A DNA stretch of 64,000 bases from JAWXBK01 sp034439975 (GTDB taxonomy: Bacteria > Pseudomonadota > Alphaproteobacteria > Dongiales > Dongiaceae): contig JAWXBK010000003.1 in NCBI GenBank assembly GCA_034439975.1, positions 1 through 64,000 on the forward strand. Reading direction: 5' to 3'. Shown piece by piece: positions 46,663 through 55,715 of the stretch. A program made the translations under genes and the position numbers. Positions within the stretch are counted from its first letter, which is position 1. Each line of letters starts with the position of its first letter. Below the pieces are notes generated by a model. It searched no databases. It worked only from the letters and a program-made list of their open reading frames with translations, and was not told where the DNA came from.

Positions 46663-48006
46663 CTAATTGCTCGCCCTTTCGAGTTTCTTGAGCTCTTCGA
46701 TTATGAAGCTGTCACGCTTCTCACCAGACAGGCGGTCGGCGCTCCTGATCGTCTCGAACACGCGATTTACTGTTTCCCGAACTCTCTCTTTGTCCGAGTT
46801 TCCGGTTACCGGGAGATTGAGTACCGTGTCACCAGAGTAAGTGGGGATCGGTGTGATTCCCCGAGCGGTTGGTTGCGTTGGCTCGGTTTTGTTTGCCAGC
46901 TCCCGAACGGCTCGCTTGATCCGGTTACGGAATCTTGCGACTCCCCGGTCGGATGTAACAAAATGTTCCCGCTCATGCACGACGATGGGCCCTTGCCCCG
47001 TCATTGCAGCATAGTCGCCGGGCCTGCGCTGTTCCTCTTCATAGGTGCGATCGAAGACCTCGCCCTGTTCCAGCCTTTCGATGTTCTCCGGCGTGTTCAA
47101 TTCTTTTGGATCGGTCCGACTGCCGAAATTGGCCCATCCGAGGACGCGCGTGTTTGTATTGTCAACCGGCAGGCACCAGCGAAAGAATGTGTTTCGGCCA
47201 AAGTATTTCTGACTCTTCCCGTCGATCGTGAGGACAGCGCCGGATTGGGTAATGTTCGGCAGGATGTTCTCCTGAACCCTGGTCCAGATATTGTCGCCGA
47301 CCCGACGCCCAATCGTGCAGTAAACAGAGATATCGGCATCGAGGTACTCAACTTCGCCAATGACGCCCCAAGTTTCTGCAAACTGGGCGCCGTTGACATT
47401 AGTATGCAAGAACATCGAATGGACCGGGTCGATGCCGTTCTCAGTCACCTGCAGCCAGTTGCACGGAAACTCCGCTGCATATGGCACCATCTCGGTTTCG
47501 GGTATCTCAAAGGTATCGTAGATGGGGAATGGCGGCGCCAACTCCGGTGGTCCCATATATGCGAAGACCAGGCCCTTATATTCCAGCGCCGGATAGGCGC
47601 CTTGCCTGTATGTGTCGCGCAACCGTTTGGTTTGGCCGCCGTCGGGCTCTCCCGGCATGTCCAGAACCGTGCCGTCAACATCAAACAGCCAGCCGTGGTA
47701 GCAGCACCTGATTCCTTGTTCCGATATCCGCCCATACTCAAGAGACGCCTGACGGTGCATACAGTGTCGGTGAAGCAGACCGATCCGGCCCTTAAGGTCT
47801 CTGAAGAGAACCAGATCTTCGCCCATCACCTGGATTCCAACCGGCAGATCGCGAATTTCTGATGACAGGGCGATCGCATGCCAGAACCTTCGCAGATACT
47901 CTCCTGCCGGTGTTCCCGGCGTAACATGAGTTAACTCGGGATCGGCTTCCGGACGGCTGTTCAGCCGGTAGCCTTTGTACCGACCCATATCGATCGAAAG
48001 GTTCAT
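46663..48006 (-). CDS. Rieske [2Fe-2S] non-heme iron oxygenase, alpha subunit
   Basis: A 447-aa oxygenase component. The Rieske cluster ligands are in HCMHRQASLEYGR (Cys, His) and CCYHGWLFD (Cys, His). The mononuclear iron site is NGIDPVHSMFLH (D-x2-H-x4-H). It resembles the phthalate-dioxygenase-like, homo-oligomeric group; a separate reductase is needed and none is encoded nearby. ATG 48006 starts the protein (GGAGGAAC upstream). It heads the proWXV-lacI operon behind a LacI-type operator, so it probably hydroxylates or demethylates the imported compound. The substrate is unknown. Confidence 0.9.
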   Translation of the reverse strand: MNLSIDMGRYKGYRLNSRPEADPELTHVTPGTPAGEYLRRFWHAIALSSEIRDLPVGIQVMGEDLVLFRDLKGRIGLLHRHCMHRQASLEYGRISEQGIRCCYHGWLFDVDGTVLDMPGEPDGGQTKRLRDTYRQGAYPALEYKGLVFAYMGPPELAPPFPIYDTFEIPETEMVPYAAEFPCNWLQVTENGIDPVHSMFLHTNVNGAQFAETWGVIGEVEYLDADISVYCTIGRRVGDNIWTRVQENILPNITQSGAVLTIDGKSQKYFGRNTFFRWCLPVDNTNTRVLGWANFGSRTDPKELNTPENIERLEQGEVFDRTYEEEQRRPGDYAAMTGQGPIVVHEREHFVTSDRGVARFRNRIKRAVRELANKTEPTQPTARGITPIPTYSGDTVLNLPVTGNSDKERVRETVNRVFETIRSADRLSGEKRDSFIIEELKKLERASN

Positions 48007-48057
48007 TGTTCCTCCAGCATTTCCGTAGCGTGCCTGAAAAAACACCAGCAATCGCGT

Positions 48058-48077
48058 TATATGTAACGTTGCATATA
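48058..48077. promoter_or_regulatory. LacI-type operator upstream of the Rieske-proWXV operon
   Basis: TATATGTAACGTTGCATATA is symmetrical in 9 of 10 base pairs around a central CG (AACGTT core), the usual form of LacI-family sites. It is about 50 bp before the oxygenase ATG, so the regulator at 42137-43174 is the obvious binder. Confidence 0.65.
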
Positions 48078-48151
48078 CTAACGCTTCCATATTGCTGGTG
48101 CTTTGTCAATGCGCCGGCTGGCCAGCAGGGGTGAGACTGCGGGTGCCAATA

Positions 48152-48183
48152 CGCCGGCGCCGCGCATAGGAAACATGCGCGCG
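48152..48183. repeat. Right 32-bp direct repeat of the 42-48 kb island
   Basis: Matches 41999-42030 in 31 of 32 positions, same orientation. It lies between the island operon promoter and the terminator of the next binding-protein gene. Confidence 0.75.
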
Positions 48184-48205
48184 CGGTTTGAAGGATCGGT
48201 CCCGA

Positions 48206-48242
48206 GAAAACAAAACGGCGGTGCGTGTCGAGCGCACCGCCG
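48206..48242 (-). terminator. Intrinsic terminator after the 48.3-49.4 kb binding-protein gene
   Basis: CGGCGGTGCG (48216-48225) pairs with 48233-48242 around 7 nt. On the minus strand the hairpin is followed by TTTTGTTTTC. Confidence 0.8.
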
Positions 48243-48278
48243 CCTTTTATAGAGACGCGCCGTCAGTCGTTCGGGGCT

Positions 48279-49370
48279 TCAGTAATTCGGGTCGGGCTCG
48301 CCCTCATAACCCGTCTCGTAGAGCTCACGCAGCAGGCTGCAATCGATCGCCCGCGTCGCCGGCACGATCGCCTGATTGAGACCGACCGTCTTCCAGACTT
48401 CGTTGGTCAGCGAATAGGTGCGCCAGATCTGGCCGTTCGCCTGGCCGTGCGGCGGTTCGCCCGGAGCAACGCCGCAGAATTGTGCCGCCTCCATGAAATC
48501 GTACATGCGCAGTGCCGCATCGAGCGATGTGCCGTCGGTGCCGAGCACCCAATCGACGTCGGCGATGGGATAGCCGAGCACGTCGGCGATGATCGCGTTC
48601 CCTTCCTCGACATTGTCGCGCCACCAGGCGATGCCGTCGAAATAGGCTTGCATCGCCTGGATCGCGACGTCGCGCCGGTTGTGAATGAAATCCGTGTTCA
48701 TGAAGATCGAGTCGGAGAGCAGTGCGGTCTGCAGCCAGTAATCCTGCTTGGCATTCGAGATCGACTTGCTGCCTTCGAGATTCTCGATTATCTGGCTCGC
48801 CCAGGGATCCCAGGTGTAGCCCGCGGCCACGTCGCCTGAGATCATGGCGGCGGCCACTTCTTCGGGCGTCAGGTTGACCCAGTTGACCTCATCCGCTTCG
48901 ACGCCGCCTTCCTTGAGCCACAGCACCATCATGAGCTGCGCGATGTACCCTTCAAGCGCGCCCACGGTCTTGCCGCGCAGATCGGCCGGACTGTCGATAC
49001 CGGGGCCGGCCAGAATCTGCGACGAGCCGTAATCGAGGCTGGCGAACGAGACCAGCCGGATCGGCATTTTCTCTTCGGCGATGATGGGCGCGTAGTCGAT
49101 GGTATTCATCAGCAGGTCGGCCTGACCGGCCGCCAGCAAACCATGCGCCTGGATCGGATCGTCCATATAGATGATGTCGAGATCGAGATCGGGCGCCAGG
49201 TTCTTTTCTTTAATCACGCTCCAGATCGCGTAAGGCGGCCAGCTTACGCCGATCATCACCGTCAGTTTTTCGGCGGCCAGCGCCGCCGAACCATTCATCA
49301 TGATCCCGCATGACAGGATCAATCCGGCCGCCAACCTGTGCAGCCGTTTCAAACGCAGATGTTTCAGCAT
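48279..49370 (-). CDS. NitT/TauT-type ABC transporter substrate-binding protein
   Basis: A 363-aa periplasmic protein with a signal peptide (LHRLAAGLILSCGIMMNGSA, then ALAAE). The fold matches SsuA/TauA/ThiY-like binding proteins: GVSWPPYAIWSVIKEKNLAP, GLLAAGQADLLMNTIDYAP, ADLRGKTVGALEGYIAQL. It ends IDCSLLRELYETGY, as do the paralogues at 59.8 and 61.0 kb (DCSLLADLY). It follows the choline-monooxygenase-like gene by 68 bp in an operon, implying that it captures that enzyme's substrate. Its membrane partners may be the permease and ATPase at 58.9 and 62.2 kb. Confidence 0.9.
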   Translation of the reverse strand: MLKHLRLKRLHRLAAGLILSCGIMMNGSAALAAEKLTVMIGVSWPPYAIWSVIKEKNLAPDLDLDIIYMDDPIQAHGLLAAGQADLLMNTIDYAPIIAEEKMPIRLVSFASLDYGSSQILAGPGIDSPADLRGKTVGALEGYIAQLMMVLWLKEGGVEADEVNWVNLTPEEVAAAMISGDVAAGYTWDPWASQIIENLEGSKSISNAKQDYWLQTALLSDSIFMNTDFIHNRRDVAIQAMQAYFDGIAWWRDNVEEGNAIIADVLGYPIADVDWVLGTDGTSLDAALRMYDFMEAAQFCGVAPGEPPHGQANGQIWRTYSLTNEVWKTVGLNQAIVPATRAIDCSLLRELYETGYEGEPDPNY

Positions 49371-49438
49371 GATTGTTTCCTCCCGTTGCTTGTCGTCAGA
49401 ACAGAGTCGCCCGGACGAAAGTTGCGACCGGATCGCCG

Positions 49439-50533
49439 TTATGCTGCGGCGTTGCCGATCGCGTTGCGGACGAGCGACTGAAAATAGATGGCGCCACGCT
49501 CGCGGGCCGGACTGAGCCGTCCGTTCTGGTAGACGCCACCGTCGAGATTCCGTTGCACTTCCTCGCAGATCCCCATGTCTTCCTGCATCGTGATCTTCCA
49601 GTCCCGCGCGATTTTCTCGGCGAGCTGTGGATCGTTCTGTGGTGTCCAGAACATGTGCCTCAGGCGCGTCCGCCGGACACCGGCGGGGATCACCTGCTCG
49701 CAGTTGAACTCGAGCTCGGAGAAATGCACGAGCAGCCCCGGATACTTCAGGATCCAGTAGCCCTTGAACTTGCGATCGAGATCCCAGGCCTGATACTCGA
49801 CCGGAAAGCCGACGAACTTGCCGTTCTCGTGAATGTCGACGTCGTACGCGTTCGGCCCGACCGCCTGCAGCAGCCAGGTATGAACGAAGGCGAGGTGATA
49901 ACCTTCGACGCCGTTCTCGCCGTAGAGCTTCCAGTTGGTGTTGCCCTCGATCTCGATCGTCTTCGCGTAGTCGAGCTTCTCGGTCGAGGGATAGTCGCGC
50001 GCGATATCGACGATATCGCCGAGCCAGGCGACGAGGCTTTCGGTCTCCGGCGAGAGCGTGACGAAGACGAGGCCGTTCCAGGTTTCGACTCGCACCGGAA
50101 ACAAACTATGCGCGGCGGGATCGAAGTCGCCGCCTGCGGAAAAACCCGGTGCCAGTTGCAGCGTGCCGTCCAGATTGTACTTCCAGCCGTGATAGCGGCA
50201 GCGCAGCGCGGTGGCCGGTTTGCAGGTGCCGGTTCCATCGGTGAGCAAGCGGCCGGCGCGATGACGGCACACATTGAAAAAGCCGGCGAGCGCACCGTTG
50301 CCGTTCCGGACGACCAGGACCGAGAGGCCCCAGACATCGGCAACTACATGGTCGCCCGCGGCGGCGAACTGATCGCTGCGCGCAAACAGGAACCAGTTGC
50401 GGTGAAAGATGCGGTCCTGTTCGAGCGCGTAGATATCGTCGCTCGTGTACCAGGACGCGGGCAGCGTCGGCGGATAGTGGCCCGGCCGATCGGGCGGTGC
50501 GGCGGCCGCGTGGGATGCCAGTTGGGTCGTCAC
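49439..50533 (-). CDS. Rieske oxygenase alpha subunit, choline/betaine-monooxygenase-like
   Basis: A 364-aa ring-hydroxylating-type oxygenase. Rieske ligands are in NVCRHRAGRLL and LRCRYHGWKYNLDG; the catalytic domain has NWKLYGENGVEGYHLAFVH, including the His ligands and bridging acidic residue. Overall it resembles the GbcA/choline-monooxygenase/carnitine-oxygenase group, which attacks trimethylammonium compounds. No reductase partner is encoded in the window. It shares an operon with a NitT/TauT-type binding protein and is divergent from an Lrp-type regulator across an AT-rich 250-bp region. The substrate is likely a quaternary amine but unproven. Confidence 0.9.
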   Translation of the reverse strand: MTTQLASHAAAAPPDRPGHYPPTLPASWYTSDDIYALEQDRIFHRNWFLFARSDQFAAAGDHVVADVWGLSVLVVRNGNGALAGFFNVCRHRAGRLLTDGTGTCKPATALRCRYHGWKYNLDGTLQLAPGFSAGGDFDPAAHSLFPVRVETWNGLVFVTLSPETESLVAWLGDIVDIARDYPSTEKLDYAKTIEIEGNTNWKLYGENGVEGYHLAFVHTWLLQAVGPNAYDVDIHENGKFVGFPVEYQAWDLDRKFKGYWILKYPGLLVHFSELEFNCEQVIPAGVRRTRLRHMFWTPQNDPQLAEKIARDWKITMQEDMGICEEVQRNLDGGVYQNGRLSPARERGAIYFQSLVRNAIGNAAA

Positions 50534-50782
50534 CGCAACCTCTCTGATTTTTCCCGAACGTTTCGATAATATTAGTAAAAAGCATTAAAACATAATATTT
50601 TAGGAACCATCAAGGTTATTATATGCTGATATTGTAGTTTATACACAAATTCAGTAACTTATCCGGACCTATGTCTGAACTGGTGGGTATCAGACCTGCG
50701 AGCTTGGGCCGGGTGCCGCGGCCAGCAGGGCCATGCGAGAATGCGGAGTCGCCCGCCAGCCCGATGTTTGGAGGATGAATCC

Positions 50783-51322
50783 GTGCCGGATGCCAATCTC
50801 AAGCTGTCGGTTGCCTCGGTTTCGGCAGCGCCCTCGGAGGGCGAGCGCTTTGCGCTCGACGAGATCGACCGCACTATTCTTCGGCTGCTGCAGGATGACG
50901 GGCGACGGCAGTACGGATCGATTGCGCGCGAACTCGGCGTTTCAGACGGAACGGTCCGCAATCGCATCATGCAGATGCTCGATGCCGGGGTGTTCCGCAT
51001 CTTTGCAGTCGCCGATCCGGTCAAGCTCGGCTATGAAGGCTACGCGATGCTGCTGATCCGGCTTGCGGCGGGCGCGGATCCCGACGAAGTCGGCGCACAT
51101 TTCCAGAATCTTTCCAACGTCACCTTCGTGACATCGACTGCCGGGCAATATTCGCTGTTGGTCGAGGTCGTGGTCGAATCGCCGCAGGCGCTCCATGATT
51201 TTTTGCGCCTCCAATGCCATAGCCGCAAGGATATCGCCCAGGTGGAACCGCTGATCGGGTTGAAAATGTACAAAAATGCCGTGCAGTGGAGCATTCCCGC
51301 CGCGTCGTCCAGGGGCGCATAG
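50783..51322 (+). CDS. Lrp/AsnC-family regulator 1
   Basis: A 179-aa regulator. The helix-turn-helix segment (IDRTILRLLQDDGRRQYGSI, GVSDGTVRNRI) is followed by an RAM/ligand-binding ferredoxin-like domain (AGQYSLLVEVVVESPQALHDFL). GTG 50783 is chosen because GGAGG stands 7 nt upstream and no ATG fits. It is closely related to the two other Lrp proteins at 55.1 and 58.3 kb. Divergent from the Rieske-binding-protein operon, which it likely controls, and directly followed (no gap) by a TIM-barrel gene. Confidence 0.88.
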   Translation: MPDANLKLSVASVSAAPSEGERFALDEIDRTILRLLQDDGRRQYGSIARELGVSDGTVRNRIMQMLDAGVFRIFAVADPVKLGYEGYAMLLIRLAAGADPDEVGAHFQNLSNVTFVTSTAGQYSLLVEVVVESPQALHDFLRLQCHSRKDIAQVEPLIGLKMYKNAVQWSIPAASSRGA

Positions 51323-52183
51323 ATGCCCATCCTCGAAGTCTTTCAATCGCTCTGGGCGATGGAGCGGCGACGTCCCGATGGCAAGGAATGGTCGCTCGAC
51401 GAGAAGGTCGAGATGATCGCCGAAGCCGGCTATGACGGGATCGATGTCGTCCATGGCGATCCGAATGGCAAGGGAATCGAGAAGCTGCTGGCGCGCTTCG
51501 GGCTGGCCGCGACCATCACCGCCTTCCCCAAGAGCATCGGCGATCTGAAACCTGCAATCGCGCAGGCCAAGGATTTCGGCGTCCGGCATCTGAACATCAT
51601 TGGCCAGGTTTTTCCCTTTACCGTCGCCGAGGGTGCACACTTCGTGAATGGCTGGCTCGATCTCTGCGAGCGCGCCGATATGCCGGTCACGATCGAGACC
51701 CATCGCGACTGCCTGACGACCGACATGCTCTATACGTTGCAGTTGATGGAGGCGGTGCCGCAGATGCGGCTCTGCGCCGATCTCTCGCATTTCGTGGTCG
51801 GGAGGGAATTCTCCTGGCCGATCAGCGACACCGTCCATAACCAGATCCAGAGCGTGCTCGACCGCGCCGATGCCTTTCAGGGGCGTGTCGCCTCGCGCGA
51901 GCAAGTTCAGATCCAGATTTCGTTCCCGCATCATCGCGACTGGTTTGAACTGTTCCAGCTCTGGTGGCGGCGCGGTTTCATCTCCTGGCGCGGTCGCGCC
52001 AGCCCGACCGACCGGCTGAATTTTCTCTGCGAGCTGGGCCCCAAGGAGTATGCGATTACCGGCGCCGACGGGTATGAGCTCTCCGATCGCTGGCAGGAGG
52101 CGCTGGCAATCAAGGAGCGCGTGCGCGCGATCTGGTCGGAACTCGATGCCGAGGGCGACGGCGCGCGCGCGACGCGGCCCTAG
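51323..52183 (+). CDS. Xylose-isomerase-like TIM-barrel protein
   Basis: A 286-aa protein of the sugar-phosphate isomerase/epimerase (AP-endonuclease 2-like) superfamily. Features include DEKVEMIAEAGYDGIDVVHG at the N-terminus, a metal-binding Glu in PVTIETHRDCLTTD, and LCADLSHFVVGREF. Such enzymes are metal-dependent isomerases or hydrolyases on small hydroxy acids or sugars. Its ATG directly follows the lrp1 stop, so translation is coupled. The role in the amine pathway is unclear. Confidence 0.82.
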   Translation: MPILEVFQSLWAMERRRPDGKEWSLDEKVEMIAEAGYDGIDVVHGDPNGKGIEKLLARFGLAATITAFPKSIGDLKPAIAQAKDFGVRHLNIIGQVFPFTVAEGAHFVNGWLDLCERADMPVTIETHRDCLTTDMLYTLQLMEAVPQMRLCADLSHFVVGREFSWPISDTVHNQIQSVLDRADAFQGRVASREQVQIQISFPHHRDWFELFQLWWRRGFISWRGRASPTDRLNFLCELGPKEYAITGADGYELSDRWQEALAIKERVRAIWSELDAEGDGARATRP

Positions 52184-52205
52184 TCTCCCGGCTGTCAAAC
52201 CGGCG

Positions 52206-53126
52206 TCAGTCCGCCGGCGTGCGTCCTTCCTCGCTGAAGAATTCGCGCGCGAATGCCAGAAAGGCTAGTGCCGCCGGCCGCAACCGATGATCCGCGAGAT
52301 GTACGCCGGCGACCCGCGCGGGCTGCAGCGAATCGCTGAGCGCGACCGCCTTCGTCCGCTTGCCGTCATAGGTGGTCGACGTGCGCGAGGGATGATTGAG
52401 GACCGAATAACCGAGCCCGTTGCCGACGAAGCTGCGCACGGCTTCGACCGAGGTGGTGCGGTAGCGCATGTTCGGCATCAGCCGCAGCGCCCCGAAGATC
52501 GCCGCGAAATAATCGCGACTGATCGGCAGATCGAGCAGCACGCAGGGCTCGGCATGAATGTCGCGCAATGAGATCGCGGTCCGTCGCGCGAGCCGATGAC
52601 CGGCCGGCAGAAGCACATAAGGCGGCAAGGTGAGCAGCGGTTCGACGGTAAAGCGGCGCGGCAGCATCAGATCGTAGGTGAGCGCCACCTCGATCTCGCC
52701 GTCGAGCATCCCGTTCTGCAAGGCCGCCTGATCGCCCTCGCGGAAGGCGAGTTCGATCTCGGGGTGGCGAGCCGTGAAACCGCTGATGATCCCGCCCAGA
52801 TAGCGCGGCAGCAGATAGGTGAGGCAGCCGATCGACAGCGTCCCGCGCAACGCCTCGCCGACCCCGGCGAGATTGGCGGAGAAGTCGTTCGCCTGCGAAA
52901 GCAGCTTGCGCACCTCGCGCAGAACCTCGGTGCCGGCGGGGGTGAGGGCGACGCCGCGCGCATGCTGGCGCACGAACAGCTGGACGCCCAGCGAGCGCTC
53001 GAGCTGGGCGATCGCCAGCGAGATCGAAGGCTGCGACACGTTGAGTTCTCGCGCGGCCAGCGTGACATTGCCGCGTTCGGCCGCGGCCGCGAAGTAACGC
53101 AGGGCCCGGAGCGAGACGTCGATCAA
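52206..53126 (-). CDS. LysR-family transcriptional regulator
   Basis: A 306-aa regulator. The N-terminal winged helix is LRALRYFAAAAERGNVTLAARELNVSQPSISLAIAQLE in outline, and the C-terminal inducer domain has LSIGCLTYLLPRYLGGIISGF. The start is TTG 53126 with AGGA 5 nt upstream; the only nearby ATG frame closes at once. It is divergent from the HpaB-like monooxygenase across 136 bp, which contains an inverted TGATA/TATCA pair; that gene is its likely target. Confidence 0.9.
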   Translation of the reverse strand: MIDVSLRALRYFAAAAERGNVTLAARELNVSQPSISLAIAQLERSLGVQLFVRQHARGVALTPAGTEVLREVRKLLSQANDFSANLAGVGEALRGTLSIGCLTYLLPRYLGGIISGFTARHPEIELAFREGDQAALQNGMLDGEIEVALTYDLMLPRRFTVEPLLTLPPYVLLPAGHRLARRTAISLRDIHAEPCVLLDLPISRDYFAAIFGALRLMPNMRYRTTSVEAVRSFVGNGLGYSVLNHPSRTSTTYDGKRTKAVALSDSLQPARVAGVHLADHRLRPAALAFLAFAREFFSEEGRTPAD

Positions 53127-53146
53127 GATTCCTGATCCATTCTATT

Positions 53147-53168
53147 TGATAATTATATTTCTATATCA
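53147..53168. promoter_or_regulatory. Candidate LysR-type binding site
   Basis: TGATA (53147-53151) and TATCA (53164-53168) form an inverted pair in an AT-rich stretch between the divergent LysR and HpaB-like genes. The size and location suit a LysR box; no further support. Confidence 0.4.
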
Positions 53169-53262
53169 TGGCTCCGTTTGCAATCCTTGCCTTCGGCGCC
53201 CGGAGCGGAGCCAGCCGGCTCGCGGAACGAGCTCACGAGACCAGTCAGGGAACGAGGATTCG

Positions 53263-54768
53263 ATGCCGGAAGATGCAAGCGAGACGCGGGACCATCGCGA
53301 GTTCGTGGTCAACCGGGCGGTTCCACGGACCGGAGAACATCCCAATCTCCGCACCGGCGCGCAGTTTCGCGAGAGCCTGCGCGATGGACGGCATGTGATC
53401 GTCAACGGCCGCGACGTCGCCGACGTTAGCACCGAGCCGACGCTCGGTCGCGGCGTCGACTGGCTCGCGCAGTATTTCGATGCGCAGCACGCGCCGGACA
53501 CGCAGGACCGGCTGACAACGATCGATCCGGAGACCGGTGAACGGATCTCGACCGCCTGGATGGTGCCGCGTTCGATCGCGGATCTCTGGCGCTACGACGA
53601 TCTGATCAAATGCAGTACGTCGATGACCTTCGGCAATTTCGGGCGGCCGGTCGATTACGGGCCGGTCAAGGCGATCTCGTTCGTCGCCTGGGATCATCTG
53701 ATCCGGCAGGACGAACCCGAGGCGCATGACAAGATCATGAATTTCCTGCGCGTCGGCGCGCGGCACAATCTGGTCAGCGCCGATGTCATCATCGACGTGC
53801 AGGTCGACCGCAAGATGCCGATGGCGGAGCGGCCGAGCCGGCTGCGCGTCGTCGAGGAACGCAAGGACGGGATCGTCGTCTCCGGCGCGAAGGCCGGCAA
53901 TTCGGTGATGGCACAGGGCAATATCGGCTCGATCTCGATGCCGCCGCCGGTGCCGGGCATGCCCGAAGAATGCATGTTCTGGGCGGCTATTCCCGCCAAC
54001 GCGCCGGGTCTCCGGCTGTTGCTGCGCGAGGCGACGACGACGGGAAACGAAGGGTCCGAGGATCATCCGCTCGATGCCTATGGCGAGGAATCGGACGGCA
54101 TCCTGATCTTCGATCGCGTGTTCATCCCGTGGGAGTATGTCTTCAGCTATCGCAACCCGAAGATCTCGTCCGTCTACAATATCCTCGGGCAGTTCGCGTT
54201 CTGGAAGATCACGACGCGACTCTCTTATCGCGCGGAAATCTTCGCCGGCGTCGCCCAGCTCATCGTCGATGCGCTGGGCACCGATCACATCCCGGCCGTG
54301 CGCGCGATGGTCGCCGAGGTGATTCACTATGCCGCCACCTTGCGCGGCTTGATGACCGCCGCGGTCGAACGCGCGAAGCCGACCGAGAGCGGCGTGATGC
54401 TGCCCGACCATGTGTTCGTGACCGCCGGCCGGCTGCATTCGATCGATTCCTATCCGCGCATCATGCAGATCCTGCGCGAATTGAGCGGGCAAGGGCTGAT
54501 CGGCCGGGTGCCGCAGGCGACATGGGATCGGCCCGATATCGGTCCGCTGCTCGATGCGTATCTGCCCGGGCACATGCTCTCGGCGCGCGACAAGAACCGG
54601 CTGTTCAACCTGGTCTGGGATATTTCCTGCAGCCCGAGCGCGATGCGGCTTGCTCTGTTCGAGAACATCAACGCCACACCGGCACCGGCCCTGCGCGAAG
54701 AACTCTATCGCGTGTACGACCGCAGCGCCGCGGTCACGGCGATCAAGCGCCGCGCCGGCATCGACTGA
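53263..54768 (+). CDS. HpaB-family FADH2-dependent monooxygenase
   Basis: A 501-aa protein of the 4-hydroxyphenylacetate 3-hydroxylase/PvcC family. It includes TGAQFRESLRDGRHVIVNGRDV at the start, WDHLIRQDEPEAHDKIMNFLRV, the flavin-pocket region VVSGAKAGNSVMAQG and FDRVFIPWEYVF, and the helical C-terminal domain. These enzymes use free reduced flavin to hydroxylate aromatic or related rings; the HpaC-type reductase is not in the window. ATG 53263 is used; the upstream in-frame extension (53146) is not homologous. Regulated probably by the divergent LysR gene. The substrate is not deducible. Confidence 0.9.
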   Translation: MPEDASETRDHREFVVNRAVPRTGEHPNLRTGAQFRESLRDGRHVIVNGRDVADVSTEPTLGRGVDWLAQYFDAQHAPDTQDRLTTIDPETGERISTAWMVPRSIADLWRYDDLIKCSTSMTFGNFGRPVDYGPVKAISFVAWDHLIRQDEPEAHDKIMNFLRVGARHNLVSADVIIDVQVDRKMPMAERPSRLRVVEERKDGIVVSGAKAGNSVMAQGNIGSISMPPPVPGMPEECMFWAAIPANAPGLRLLLREATTTGNEGSEDHPLDAYGEESDGILIFDRVFIPWEYVFSYRNPKISSVYNILGQFAFWKITTRLSYRAEIFAGVAQLIVDALGTDHIPAVRAMVAEVIHYAATLRGLMTAAVERAKPTESGVMLPDHVFVTAGRLHSIDSYPRIMQILRELSGQGLIGRVPQATWDRPDIGPLLDAYLPGHMLSARDKNRLFNLVWDISCSPSAMRLALFENINATPAPALREELYRVYDRSAAVTAIKRRAGID

Positions 54769-55061
54769 CACCACCCCGTTTTCCTTAATCTCCAACCCGA
54801 AGACAGATGCGGCCGCTCTTCCGGACCGCCTTTCTGCGCGCGTCGCCGCCAGACCCGATAGGCGAGCCCACTCGTCCGGTGTCCAAGCCTTTTGGACGAA
54901 TTGCTTGTTCCGCAACGGATTAGATAGTTTTGCTGAAAATGTAGCTCTGGAGAGAGTTCCATATTGACTTAGGCATCTATCTCGGCAGAATCTTGCGGAA
55001 TAAGTAGGCGTCCTCCCGAGGGATTCCGCCATTTTCCGGACGCCAAAGCGCGGGGCAAAGC

Positions 55062-55643
55062 ATGGCAGAGAGCAGCGAGAAATCGGGGGCAGGGCGTCGC
55101 CGCAAGCGCGCGCCGGGCGCACCCGCCGATGTCGAGGCGCGCTCCGAGGCGCGCTCCGATCTGCCGCGGTCGGCCGTGCTCGCCTCGCCGACCGACGAAC
55201 TCAACCAGGCGATCGTGCGCCTGCTGCAGGACGACGGGCGGCTGCCGTTCAAGGATATCGCCGATGCGCTCGATGTGTCGGAAGGCACGGTGCGCAATCG
55301 CGTCAACTGGATGAAGGCATCCGGCATGTTGCGGATCGTCGCGATCGCCGATCCAACCTCGATCAACTACACCGCCGACGCGATGATCGGCATCAAGGTC
55401 GCACCGGGCAGTACGCCGAAGCGCCTGGCTGAACGGCTCGTGCCGCATCCTGAGGTCGTCTACATCATCTGGGTGTCCGGCCGTTACGATCTGCTGGTCG
55501 AGATCGTTGCCGACTCGCGCGACCAGTTTATGACCTTCCTCGAGCGCCATTGCTACGATCAGAGCGACATCGCCTCGGTCGAGGTGATGACCGGCCTCAC
55601 CATGTACAAAAACCAGTTCCTGCTGAAACGCGCACTCGCCTGA
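55062..55643 (+). CDS. Lrp/AsnC-family regulator 2
   Basis: A 193-aa regulator with a basic, Ala/Arg-rich N-terminal tail (GRRRKRAPGAPADVEARSEA) before the helix-turn-helix ELNQAIVRLLQDDGRLPFKD / DVSEGTVRNRV. The ligand domain has SGRYDLLVEIVADSRDQFM and ends TGLTMYKNQF. It shares the unusual DDGR...GTVRNRV pattern with Lrp 1 and 3. The glutamine-synthetase-like gene starts 72 bp downstream in the same direction, so it is the probable target. A 14-bp tandem duplication (55641-55668) includes the stop codon. Confidence 0.88.
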   Translation: MAESSEKSGAGRRRKRAPGAPADVEARSEARSDLPRSAVLASPTDELNQAIVRLLQDDGRLPFKDIADALDVSEGTVRNRVNWMKASGMLRIVAIADPTSINYTADAMIGIKVAPGSTPKRLAERLVPHPEVVYIIWVSGRYDLLVEIVADSRDQFMTFLERHCYDQSDIASVEVMTGLTMYKNQFLLKRALA

Positions 55644-55715
55644 GCGCGCTCGTCTGAGCGCGCTCGTCCTGACCATCCGAACGAATTTGAATTAGAAGCC
55701 TGGGAGGAATATGCA

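Noticed and set aside
55641..55668. Tandem 14-bp duplication TGAGCGCGCTCGTC
   Set aside because: A short local duplication over a stop codon; no wider pattern or likely function.
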